From positions 1 through 64,000 of the forward strand of contig JBJOMW010000007.1 of assembly GCA_046052145.1 (NCBI GenBank): a stretch of DNA of 64,000 bases, in the 5' to 3' direction. Below the pieces are notes generated by a model, which saw only the letters and a program-made list of their open reading frames with translations, was not told the DNA's origin and ran no database searches. This DNA comes from Falsiroseomonas sp046052145 (GTDB lineage: Bacteria; Pseudomonadota; Alphaproteobacteria; Acetobacterales; Acetobacteraceae). Within the stretch, counting starts at the first letter, position 1, and every line of letters starts with the position of its first letter. A program made the translations under genes and the position numbers. Shown here one piece after another: positions 53,492 through 64,000 of this stretch.

Positions 53492-55095
53492 CAATCCTCG
53501 CGCAGATAGAGAAGGTAGGTGTCCATGTGGACGGTACGGGTGTAGCGCTGCCAGGCCGCGGCGAAAGCCGGGTGGCGGGCGAAATAGGCGATCGGGTCGA
53601 ACTCCTCCGCCCCGCAACGCGGAACGCCGGAGGTCTTGGCGACCAGCACGCCGGCCGGCGGCGCACGGGCGAAATCCTCGGCGACGGTGCGATAGACCAG
53701 GAATTCCGGCCGACTCATCTCCCAAGTGTCGCGATAGCGCGGCGCGCCCTCCGGGCAATCGGGATAGGCGCCGATCAGCAGCCAGAGATTCATGAAGCGC
53801 AGCGTGGACCGCGCCCGCGCATAGTTCAGCGCCGGATAGACCGGGTAGATGTCGGGCGAGAGCACGAGCAGCCGCTCCCCCGCCACCTCGCGCCGCAGCA
53901 CGGCGGCCAGCTGGCCCTCGCGCAGCTCGTCGTACCAGATCTGCCGCCAGGGGCTCTCGCCACGGATACCGAACATCGCCACCGCCAGCGCCGCGGCCAG
54001 CGCGAGCGCGGGCGCCGCGGCCACGGCGCGTGCCGGCGGCAGCGCGGCGTCCAGCCAGCGCGCGGCCAGCACGCCTGCCAGCAGCGCGCCGGCCATGGTC
54101 ATCGGCACGACATGGTAGCTCCAGCCCTTGTGCTGCACCCAGGCAGAGAGCAGCCCGCCAAGGCCGACAGCCAGCAGCGCCTGGGCCGGCGCCCCGGCGG
54201 CGCGGCGCACCGCGAAGGGCGCGAGGATGAGCAGCAGCAGCAGCGCCGCGCCGATCTTCTCGCCGAGCAGCACATCAAGCGCGCCGAAGCCGCCAGTGCC
54301 GAGGTAGAAGCCCATCACCAGCGGCAGGACGAAGTCGAAATAGGCCGGGAACAGCAGCGGGATCGCGGCCAGATAGGCCAGCCACAGCGCCGCCATCCCC
54401 CAAGGCAGCGGATCGCGGAACGCCGCCGCCGGCCCGCGCCGGGCCAGCACCAGCGCCTCCACCAGCAGCGGCACGGCCAGGAAATGCGGCTTCAGCGCGA
54501 AGCACGCCGCCGCGGCCAAGGTCACCGTCCAAGCCAGCAGCGGCGGCGTCCGCAGCCCTTCGATCCGGCGGGCGGCAAGGAAGGCGTAGGGAATGGCAAA
54601 CAGCGCCATCAGATGCTCGCGCTGGCCGGCATCATAGGCGGCCAGTACGCAGGCCAGCGGCACCAGCGCATCCAGCACCGCACGCTCCACCGGCCCTTCG
54701 GCGCGGTCGCGGCGCAGACGCGCCGTGAGCCGCCAGGCGGCCACGCACAGCAGCAGCACCGCCAGCAGCAACGCCTGCACGCCCGACAGCGGCAGCACCC
54801 GAGCCATCGCCGCCGGGATGGCGGTCAGCACGAAGATCAGCGGCGGATTGACGTCGATGAGATCGCGGTAGAGCCGCTCGCCCCCAACCCAGCGTTCCGC
54901 GAAGTTCAGGATGGCCGCGACGTCGTGGTTGAGCGGCGGCGCCAGGACCATCAGCAGGAAGGCGAGCGCCGGTGCCAGCGCCAGCGCCGAAAGCCAGCGC
55001 GCGCCGAGCCCCGGCAGGGCCAGCGGCGCCGCGCCCTGCGTCATGGCAAGGCCCGGCTGCGGCTCGGGGGCGGGAATGGGTTGCGGCGGGTTCAT
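53491..55095 (-). CDS. Polytopic GT-C-like membrane protein
   Basis: A 534-residue membrane protein with about ten hydrophobic segments and a soluble C-terminal domain. The first large loop has LAPPLNHDVAAILNFAERW and RDLIDVNPPL, with acidic residues, as in GT-C glycosyltransferases that use lipid-linked sugars. The C-terminal part (LSPDIYPVYPALNY; HMDTYLLYLRED) is periplasmic. Divergent from the methyltransferase/GT2 genes. I chose the ATG at 55095 (MNPPQPIP); an ATG at 55044 is possible. Exact function unknown. Confidence 0.6.
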   Translation of the reverse strand: MNPPQPIPAPEPQPGLAMTQGAAPLALPGLGARWLSALALAPALAFLLMVLAPPLNHDVAAILNFAERWVGGERLYRDLIDVNPPLIFVLTAIPAAMARVLPLSGVQALLLAVLLLCVAAWRLTARLRRDRAEGPVERAVLDALVPLACVLAAYDAGQREHLMALFAIPYAFLAARRIEGLRTPPLLAWTVTLAAAACFALKPHFLAVPLLVEALVLARRGPAAAFRDPLPWGMAALWLAYLAAIPLLFPAYFDFVLPLVMGFYLGTGGFGALDVLLGEKIGAALLLLLILAPFAVRRAAGAPAQALLAVGLGGLLSAWVQHKGWSYHVVPMTMAGALLAGVLAARWLDAALPPARAVAAAPALALAAALAVAMFGIRGESPWRQIWYDELREGQLAAVLRREVAGERLLVLSPDIYPVYPALNYARARSTLRFMNLWLLIGAYPDCPEGAPRYRDTWEMSRPEFLVYRTVAEDFARAPPAGVLVAKTSGVPRCGAEEFDPIAYFARHPAFAAAWQRYTRTVHMDTYLLYLRED

Positions 55096-55245
55096 CTGCG
55101 TGGCGCTGTCGCGGCATCCTCGGGGCCTGGCGGCCTGCGGGCAAGGGCATAGGCGCCTGGAAGGGGGCGGCATCGTGGCAGCCCTGCCCCGCGCGCGCCG
55201 CCAGAGCGCCTTGCCCTCGCCTTGGCCGGGCGGCACAAGACCCTC

Positions 55246-55980
55246 GTGGAACGCGCTGAATACGACCTGATGGACGCCGCCGAGGACGGCATGTGGTGGT
55301 ATCGCGCCGCCCATGCCCGCGTGGTGGATGCCCTGCGCGAGCGCCCCGGCACGGAGGGGCCGCTGCTCGATGTCGGCTGCGGCACTGGCGGCCTGCTGCG
55401 CCGGCTCGGGGCCGAATGGCCCGCTCGGGCGGCGGTCGGGCTCGACTACCTCGCCGATGCGGCGCGCCGCGCGGCGCAGAAATCGGGCCGCCCCGTCACG
55501 GCCGGGGACGCGAACCGCCTGCCCTTCCCCGATGCCAGCTTCGGCGCCGCTGCCAGCATCGACGTGATCTGCCATGCCGGGGTCGAGCCCGCGGATGCGC
55601 TGGCGGAGCTGCACCGCGTGCTGCGCCCGGGCGGGACGCTGGTGCTGAACCTACCGGCCTATGAATGGCTGCGCAGCGCGCATGATGTGCGCGTGCACAA
55701 TGCCCGGCGCTTCACGCGCCACGGCGCCACGCGCCTGCTGGAGGCCGCCGGCTTCACCGCCATCACGGGCCACTACTGGAACACGCTGCTGCTGCCGCTG
55801 ATGGCATTGCAGCGGAAGGTGCTGAGCCGGCGGCCAGACGGCCCTTCGGACGTCGCCGAGTTTCCCGCCTGGATCGATGCCACGCTGTTCGCCGTGTCCG
55901 AGACGGAGCGTCGGCTCGCGCGGCTTGGCCTGCCGATGCCGGGCGGCGGCTCGGTGCTGATGATGGCGACGCGCCCGTGA
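55246..55980 (+). CDS. Class I SAM-dependent methyltransferase
   Basis: A 244-residue methyltransferase. N-terminal EYDLMDAAEDGMWWYRAAH is typical of the group acting on sugars or lipids next to glycosyltransferases; SAM motif LDVGCGTGGLL. The FDVICHAGVEP region reads SIDVICHAGVEP. No ATG precedes the conserved start; GTG 55246 fits best (TTG 55222 and ATG 55270 are alternatives). The stop overlaps the GTG of the next gene. Confidence 0.8.
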   Translation: MERAEYDLMDAAEDGMWWYRAAHARVVDALRERPGTEGPLLDVGCGTGGLLRRLGAEWPARAAVGLDYLADAARRAAQKSGRPVTAGDANRLPFPDASFGAAASIDVICHAGVEPADALAELHRVLRPGGTLVLNLPAYEWLRSAHDVRVHNARRFTRHGATRLLEAAGFTAITGHYWNTLLLPLMALQRKVLSRRPDGPSDVAEFPAWIDATLFAVSETERRLARLGLPMPGGGSVLMMATRP

Positions 55981-57023
55981 CGGAGAGCGAGACCGTGACC
56001 CACACCCCAGCCCCCACGCCGGACGCACCAGCCCCGGTCGGGCTGTCCATCGTCGTCCCGGTCTATCGCGGCGCCGCGACGGTCGGCCTGCTGGTCGAAG
56101 CGCTGTCGGCACTGCGTCCGGAAGGCGGGCTAGAGATCGTGCTGGTGAATGATGGCAGCCCCGACAATTCCGGCGAGGTCTGCCGCGCGCTGCAGCAATC
56201 GGCGACGGTGCCGCTCACCTACATCGAGCATGCGCGCAACTTCGGCGAGCACAACGCCGTGATGACCGGCCTGCGCCATGCGCGCGGCAGCTACGTCATC
56301 ACCATGGATGACGACCTCCAGAACCCGCCGGAGGAGGTCATCAAGCTGTATGACCACGCGCGCAAGGGCGGCTGGGACGTGGTCTACACCCGCTACGCGG
56401 TGAAGGAGCATGAGGGCTGGCGCAACCTCGGCAGCCGCTTCGCCAATGGCGTCGCCGACCTGCTGCTCGACAAGCCGAAGGGCCTGTACCTCTCCTCCTT
56501 TCGCTGCATGTCGGCGATGGCGGTGCGGGAAGTGGCGAAGTACCGCGGCCCCTATCCTTACGTGGACGGGCTGCTGATGCAGGTGACGCAGCGGCTCGAC
56601 AGCATCGAGGTGAAGCACCTGCCGCGCGCGGAAGGCCGCAGCAACTACACGATCAAGCGGCTGGTGCTGCTGTGGCTGAACCTGGCGACGAACTTCTCCG
56701 TCCTGCCGCTGCGCCTGGCGATCCTGGCCGGCGTGCTGATGGGCTTCCTTGGCATCCTCGGCGCGCTGCTTGTGATCATCGAGGCGCTGATCGGCGTCAC
56801 GCCATCCGGCTGGGCCTCGATGATGACGGTCACGCTGCTGATCGCGGGCGTGCAGTTCCTGATCCTCGGCGTGCTCGGCGAATATGTCGGCCGCGCCTTC
56901 CTCTCGGCCAATGGCAAGCCGCAGGGCGTCGTGCGCGAAGCACGCGGGCCTGCGGTGCGCGAGGTCGTACCCGCGCGCTCGGAAACCGAGCGCGCGGCGC
57001 AGCTGTCGCAGGCCGCCGAATGA
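55977..57023 (+). CDS. Glycosyltransferase family 2 (polyprenyl-phosphate type)
   Basis: A 348-residue membrane-linked glycosyltransferase. GT2 core: LSIVVPVYRG, VLVNDGSPDN, ITMDDDLQNPP with the metal-binding DDD, and two C-terminal transmembrane helices (about 240-310). This is the ArnC/GtrB/DPM arrangement that puts a sugar on undecaprenyl phosphate. GTG start at 55977 overlaps the methyltransferase stop; the SMR-like gene overlaps its stop by 4 bases. Confidence 0.9.
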   Translation: MTESETVTHTPAPTPDAPAPVGLSIVVPVYRGAATVGLLVEALSALRPEGGLEIVLVNDGSPDNSGEVCRALQQSATVPLTYIEHARNFGEHNAVMTGLRHARGSYVITMDDDLQNPPEEVIKLYDHARKGGWDVVYTRYAVKEHEGWRNLGSRFANGVADLLLDKPKGLYLSSFRCMSAMAVREVAKYRGPYPYVDGLLMQVTQRLDSIEVKHLPRAEGRSNYTIKRLVLLWLNLATNFSVLPLRLAILAGVLMGFLGILGALLVIIEALIGVTPSGWASMMTVTLLIAGVQFLILGVLGEYVGRAFLSANGKPQGVVREARGPAVREVVPARSETERAAQLSQAAE

Positions 57024-57370
57024 CCTTCGCCTGGATCACGCTCGGGGCTGCGATCCTCACCTCCTTGATCGGGCAGATCCTGCTGAAGGCGGGCGCGTCG
57101 GGCTCGGTCGCGGCCTCGACGGGGTTCATGGACCAGCTGCTGCGCTGGCAGACCATCATCGGGCTCGGCTGCTACGGCGGCGCGGCGCTGCTCTACATCA
57201 TCGCGCTGCGGAAGATCCCGATGAGCATCGCGCTGCCGACCACGGCGGCGAGCTATGTGGTGATCGCGATCATCGGCTGGGCGGTGTTCGGCGAAGCAAT
57301 GGGGCCGCAGAAGATGCTGGCGATCGCGCTGATCTCCGCCGGCGTCGTGCTGCTCGCCACCACCGCCTGA
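57020..57370 (+). CDS. SMR/ArnE-like small membrane protein
   Basis: A 116-residue protein with four transmembrane helices of the EamA/SMR type (start MTFAWITLGAAILTSLIGQILL). Small ones next to an ArnC-like enzyme move polyprenyl-phosphate sugars across the inner membrane (ArnE/ArnF-like). ATG overlaps the GT2 stop by 4 bases, so the pair is translationally coupled. Drug efflux is a less likely alternative. Confidence 0.78.
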   Translation: MTFAWITLGAAILTSLIGQILLKAGASGSVAASTGFMDQLLRWQTIIGLGCYGGAALLYIIALRKIPMSIALPTTAASYVVIAIIGWAVFGEAMGPQKMLAIALISAGVVLLATTA

Positions 57371-57416
57371 TCCCTTTCGGGCGGCTTGCGCGCCACGAGG
57401 CAGGGAGGATCGCAGC

Positions 57417-57872
57417 ATGAGTCACCTCATCCGCATACTACCGCTGGCCGCGCGCCACCGCGCCGATTGGGAGCGGCTCTATGCCGGCTATGCCGAATTC
57501 TACCGCGTGACGCAGACGCCGGAGATGCGCGCGACCGTCTGGGGCTGGATCATGGACCCCGCGCATGAGGTCAACGCGCTGGTGGCCGAGGACGCCGCAG
57601 GTCGCGCCGTGGGGCTCGCGCATTACCGCCCCTTCGCACGCCCGCTCTCGGCCAGCACCGGCTGCTTCCTGGACGACCTCTTCGTCGCCCCCGAGACGCG
57701 CGGCCAGCGCGTGGGCGAGGCCTTGATCGAGGCTTTGGCGGCCCTGGCGCGAGAGCGCGGCTGGAGCGTGGTGCGCTGGATCACCGCCGACGACAATTAC
57801 CGCGCCCGCACCGCCTATGACCGCGTGGCGACGCGGACAATGTGGATCACCTACGACCGCAAGCCGGGATAG
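57417..57872 (+). CDS. GNAT-family N-acetyltransferase
   Basis: A 151-residue acetyltransferase. The acetyl-CoA site reads VAPETRGQRVGEALIEAL, the R/Q-x-x-G-x-G/A motif, followed by the ITADDNYRARTAYDRVA helix. A good GGGAGG ribosome site precedes the ATG. It is a lone gene between the GT locus and the atp terminator. Acceptor unknown. Confidence 0.88.
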   Translation: MSHLIRILPLAARHRADWERLYAGYAEFYRVTQTPEMRATVWGWIMDPAHEVNALVAEDAAGRAVGLAHYRPFARPLSASTGCFLDDLFVAPETRGQRVGEALIEALAALARERGWSVVRWITADDNYRARTAYDRVATRTMWITYDRKPG

Positions 57873-57882
57873 GCACACCACC

Positions 57883-57911
57883 AAAAGAAACGGGGACCTT
57901 GCGGTCCCCGT
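57883..57911 (-). terminator. Intrinsic terminator of the F0 operon
   Basis: A 9-bp perfect stem (57890-57898 with 57903-57911, TTGC loop) followed on the minus strand by TTTCTTTT. This is a classical Rho-independent terminator for the atp operon, which ends at 57977. No U-run follows on the plus strand. Confidence 0.85.
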
Positions 57912-57976
57912 GAAGGCGCCACCGTCGCCGGTGGCAAGCCGGCGCCCTTCCCGGGCGCCGATCCTGTCAGGCCGCC

Positions 57977-58465
57977 TCAGGCAGCCCGGAGCGCGCGCGG
58001 CAGGTCGGCCACGGCAGCGTCGATCATCGCAGCGTCGGTCGCCGCATCCAAGCTGGCCGCCAGCACCTCCCGCGCCGCAGTCACAGCGACCTCGGCGGCG
58101 GCGTTGCGGACTTCGGCAACCGCCGAGGATTCGGCGGCGGCGATACGGTCCATTGCCATGCGCTCACGGCGCTTCGCAGCGGCCTCGGCCTCGGCCGCGG
58201 CGGCCTCGGCGACACGCTGCGCCTCGACGCGGGCGCGGGCGAGCAGTTCCTCGGCTTCCTTCAGCGCCGCGGCGCGCTCGCGCTCGGCCTCGGCGCGCAT
58301 CGCCTCGGCCTCGGCGCGCAGACGCGCGGCCTCATCGAGCTCAGCGCGGATGCGGGCGCCGCGGGCGTCCAGCATCTCGGTGATCTTCGCCCAGGCGGTC
58401 TTCGCGGCCAGCGCCACGAAGACAACGAAGGAGATGGCGACCCAGAACTTCGGATCTTGGAGCAT
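57977..58465 (-). CDS. atpF: ATP synthase F0 subunit b
   Basis: A 162-residue peripheral-stalk subunit. One N-terminal transmembrane helix (WVAISFVVFVALAAKTAW) and a long Ala/Glu/Arg coiled coil. Last of the five F0 genes, 10 bases after b'. GAGGAGG ribosome site. F1 genes are elsewhere. Confidence 0.93.
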   Translation of the reverse strand: MLQDPKFWVAISFVVFVALAAKTAWAKITEMLDARGARIRAELDEAARLRAEAEAMRAEAERERAAALKEAEELLARARVEAQRVAEAAAAEAEAAAKRRERMAMDRIAAAESSAVAEVRNAAAEVAVTAAREVLAASLDAATDAAMIDAAVADLPRALRAA

Positions 58466-58475
58466 CGGTGCCTCC

Positions 58476-58973
58476 TCAGCCCTGGCGGGCCGCGAGGGCG
58501 CGGCCGACGGCGGCATCCACCGCCGCGCCATCCGCGCGGCCGGTCAGCTTCGAGACCAGCGAGGTCGCGGTCTCGGACGCCACCTGGCGCAGCGCGCCCA
58601 TCGCGGCATCGCGCGAAGCGGCGATGCGTGCCTCGGCCTCGGCGATCTGGCGGTTGAGGCGGGCGTTCAGCTCATCGCTGCGCGCGGCGGCCTCGGCCTG
58701 GGCCTGCTGCATGGCGGCGGCGATCGCGGATTGCGCCTCGGCGCGGGCCTTCATCGTGGCCTCGCGATGCGCGGCCATGGCGGCATCCGCCTCGGCCTTC
58801 ATGGCCTGCGCTGCCTCGAGGTCGGAGGCGATGCGGCTCGCCCGCTCCGCCAGCACGTTTTCCACGCGCGGCAGCGCATAGGCGGCGAGCATGTAGTAGA
58901 GCGCACCGAAGATGATCAGCAGCCAGACGATCTGGGCGATGATCAGCGGATTGCTGAAATCGAGCTGCGGCAT
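58476..58973 (-). CDS. atpF': ATP synthase F0 subunit b'
   Basis: A 165-residue second b-type subunit, as in phototrophs and alphaproteobacteria. Transmembrane helix IIAQIVWLLIIFGALYYMLAAYA near the N-terminus and an Ala-rich coiled coil. It pairs with b in a heterodimeric stalk. Located between c and b. Confidence 0.92.
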   Translation of the reverse strand: MPQLDFSNPLIIAQIVWLLIIFGALYYMLAAYALPRVENVLAERASRIASDLEAAQAMKAEADAAMAAHREATMKARAEAQSAIAAAMQQAQAEAAARSDELNARLNRQIAEAEARIAASRDAAMGALRQVASETATSLVSKLTGRADGAAVDAAVGRALAARQG

Positions 58974-59082
58974 GGAGTCCCGTGTCCTCTTGGCCCCGAC
59001 GCGGCCTTCGCATGCCCGCGCGCGCCACCCGGATGGGCGGCGCGGCGGAAGGTCCCGCTGGCTTGCGCCGGCGGGCGTGACA

Positions 59083-59307
59083 TCAGGCGAAGAGAATGAG
59101 GAAGGCGATCAGCAGCGCGAAGAGCGCGACCGCTTCCGTCAGCGCGAAGCCCAGAATGCCGATCGGGAAGACGACGTCACGGGCGGCCGGGTTGCGCGCG
59201 ACCGAAGAGATCAGCGACGAGAAGATGTTCCCGATGCCGAGGCCAACGCCAAACAGGGCGATCACGGCGATGCCGGCGCCAAGCGCCTTCGCGGCTGCGA
59301 CTTCCAT
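59083..59307 (-). CDS. atpE: ATP synthase F0 subunit c
   Basis: A 74-residue proteolipid with two helices; the proton-binding carboxylate is Glu58 (GFALTEAVALF) and the polar loop reads ARNPAARD. Builds the rotor ring. No sodium-binding signature is obvious. Confidence 0.97.
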   Translation of the reverse strand: MEVAAAKALGAGIAVIALFGVGLGIGNIFSSLISSVARNPAARDVVFPIGILGFALTEAVALFALLIAFLILFA

Positions 59308-59388
59308 GAGAGTATCCTTCCGTCCGTATATCGAGTGGTGGTGGGTCTGTCCGATACCGCTACGCCTGCATCCGGGTCACATGGCCGG

Positions 59389-60147
59389 TCAATGCAGGTG
59401 TACGGCGTCGTGCAGGTAGATGCTGGTCAGGATGGCGAAGACATAGGCCTGCAACAGCGCGACCAGGATCTCGAAGCCGATGATCGCCACGTTGGTGGCC
59501 AGCGGCAGGACCGCGATGAAGGGCCCGACGGCGCCAAGGCCGCCCAGCAGGACGATGAAGGTGGCGAACACCTTCAGCAGCACGTGGCCGGCCGTCATGT
59601 TGGCGAACAGACGGATCGCGAGGCTCACGGGCCGCGAGAGATAGGAGATCACCTCGACCGGGATGATGATCGGCGCCAGCCAGATCGGCGCGCCCTCCGG
59701 GAAAAAGTAGCCGAAGAACTTCTTGCCATGCAGGACGAAGGCCACGACCGTGATCAGCACGAACACGATGAAGGCCAGCGTGAAGGTCACCGCAATGTGG
59801 CTGGTGTAGGTGAAGGCATAGGGCAGCAGGCCAAGCAGGTTGCCCATCAGGATGAAGGTGAACAGCGCGAAGACGAAGGGCACGAAGCGCTTGCCCTCGT
59901 GCTGGCCCACCTGGCTGCCCACCAGGTCGGCGATGAATTCGTAGACGCTCTCGGTCAGCGACTGCAGGCGCCCGGGCACCACCGCGCGGCTGGCCATGCC
60001 GATCATGACCGTGCCGATGATAATGCCGACGGCCAGAACCATATGCGCCGTGGACTGGGTAAAGCCGACGGCCTCGCCGAACGGGCCGAGCACGGTCTTC
60101 AGCTCGAACTGCCCGAGCGCGTCGATCGTCTTGCCTTCCGCGGCCAC
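59389..60147 (-). CDS. atpB: ATP synthase F0 subunit a
   Basis: A 252-residue membrane subunit. The essential arginine is Arg179 (SLAIRLFANMTAGH), with LAPIIIPVEVISYLSRPVSL before it. Start GTG 60147; 81 bases lie between it and atpE. Second gene of the F0 operon. Confidence 0.97.
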   Translation of the reverse strand: MAAEGKTIDALGQFELKTVLGPFGEAVGFTQSTAHMVLAVGIIIGTVMIGMASRAVVPGRLQSLTESVYEFIADLVGSQVGQHEGKRFVPFVFALFTFILMGNLLGLLPYAFTYTSHIAVTFTLAFIVFVLITVVAFVLHGKKFFGYFFPEGAPIWLAPIIIPVEVISYLSRPVSLAIRLFANMTAGHVLLKVFATFIVLLGGLGAVGPFIAVLPLATNVAIIGFEILVALLQAYVFAILTSIYLHDAVHLH

Positions 60148-60228
60148 TGCTCAAGCCCCCCCGGCCGCGTCGCCGCGGCGGCGTTGATCCCTTGCCCTGC
60201 CAGCTGAGCGCCCCGGATGGGGGGCGCC

Positions 60229-60522
60229 TCAGCCCGGCTTGCGTGTCCTGGGGTTGAACAGCCGATAGACGTTCAGCACCCCGGCCACGCTGCCCAGCAC
60301 GAAGAACAGCAGGAAGAGCCAGGGCCATGTGCCGAGCCAGCGGTCGAGGAAGAACCCCACGCCGACGCCGACGACCAGGGCCGAGACAACCTCGACCCCC
60401 GCGCGGAACCCGAAGCCCCAGTTGCCCTGCGGCGACTGCCCGGAGGTATCCGGCGCGGGGTTCACCCCATGCCGTTCCCGGGCCTGTCGCAGCCGCTCCT
60501 CGAAGCCGTTCTTGTCCGGCAC
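60229..60522 (-). CDS. atpI: ATP synthase accessory protein AtpI/AtpZ
   Basis: A 97-residue protein with two hydrophobic segments (VVSALVVGVGVGFFLDRWLG; WLFLLFFVLGSVAGVLNVYRL), the AtpI/AtpZ pattern that helps c-ring assembly. GTG start at 60522 with GAGGGAGAG upstream. First gene of the operon, promoter candidate just ahead. Confidence 0.88.
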   Translation of the reverse strand: MPDKNGFEERLRQARERHGVNPAPDTSGQSPQGNWGFGFRAGVEVVSALVVGVGVGFFLDRWLGTWPWLFLLFFVLGSVAGVLNVYRLFNPRTRKPG

Positions 60523-60564
60523 GCGTGCTCTCCCTCGCGGATCCCCCGCCTGGAAGGCGGCCCG

Positions 60565-60593
60565 CTCCTACGTTGCGGGGGGGCTGGTGTCAA
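60565..60593 (-). promoter_or_regulatory. Candidate promoter of the F0 operon
   Basis: Minus strand TTGACA (60593-60588), 17 bases, TAGGAG (60570-60565). Predicted leader of about 35 bases before the atpI GTG. Same form as the leftward promoter at 296-324. Confidence 0.55.
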
Positions 60594-60729
60594 GGCGAGC
60601 CGCGCTGCGATGCAGCGAAGCGCGCCGATGTCGCGGGCCTGCGGCCTCAACGCCTGCGGGGCGGTGGGGTGCCAACGGCGATTTAGCCCTGCGCCGCCAC
60701 CCCCGCCTGCTGCCGACTCGGCCGGCGGT

Positions 60730-64000
<3,271 letters not shown>

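Overview
The window is very GC-rich, densely packed chromosomal DNA from an alphaproteobacterium. Several things point to the Acetobacteraceae or a close Rhodospirillales relative (Roseomonas-like), although no ribosomal RNA is visible to prove it: an F0 operon (atpI-B-E-F'-F) without the F1 genes, a complete SUF operon led by a three-cysteine Rrf2 regulator, a Bug-family solute receptor, HWE-type histidine kinase chemistry and many 4-bp gene overlaps. No phage, insertion sequence, CRISPR array, plasmid gene or tRNA was found. Nearly all of the window is core or metabolic chromosome.

Layout. 1-406: a gene-free, lower-GC edge that looks on the minus strand like a promoter and boxA leader of an rRNA operon lying beyond base 1. 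407-5700: clpB, a MOSC protein, a DUF4167 RNA-binding-type protein and prmC. 5756-9529: hisS-prfA-prmC translation operon with a PAS/HWE kinase upstream. 9652-14396: ispG, a RodZ-like protein, a nitronate monooxygenase-like flavoenzyme and lysC. 14659-17649: ubiG, a hypothetical gene, DUF1178, grxC and comF. 17673-20981: a 168-bp palindrome, a four-domain rhodanese protein coupled to a cysteine dioxygenase, and an NDUFAF5-like methyltransferase. 21262-26662: map, radC, a secreted S1C protease, a hydrolase and a DEAD-box helicase with an Arg/Asp-rich tail. 26765-33821: glutaryl-CoA dehydrogenase, a small membrane protein, an RlmD-like methyltransferase, a lipoprotein hydrolase, two exported metallo-beta-lactamase-fold proteins and a Bug receptor.

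33977-40516 is the SUF operon on the minus strand (sufR-B-C-D-S-U-T-iscA), almost every junction overlapping or a few bases apart, with a candidate promoter and an inverted-repeat operator at the transcription start. 41597-44092 is a complete NitT/TauT-type ABC importer. 44271-49934 is a plus-strand acyl-CoA run (SDR, acyl-CoA dehydrogenase, NDP-forming acyl-CoA synthetase, nitroreductase, NUDIX). It meets tail to tail, 3 bases apart, a minus-strand run (metallo-hydrolase, two EamA transporters, FAS1-like dehydratase, GT-C-type membrane protein). 55246-57370 encodes a methyltransferase, a GT2 polyprenyl-phosphate-type glycosyltransferase and an SMR-like membrane protein. With the divergent GT-C-like gene this looks like a lipid-linked sugar modification locus. 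57977-60522 is the F0 ATP synthase operon with a recognisable promoter and intrinsic terminator. 60730 to the right edge is the C-terminal part of smc, whose coiled-coil arms are built from 90-residue repeats on both sides of the hinge.

Most of the proteins are familiar. The structures most worth a second look are the symmetric 90-residue repeats in SMC, the long palindrome ending exactly at the rhodanese stop codon, the inverted pair of double-hairpin elements at 3894-4107, and the candidate SUF operator. I did not see a clear-cut novel defence or mobile system. Functions come from motif recognition only and no database search was run.
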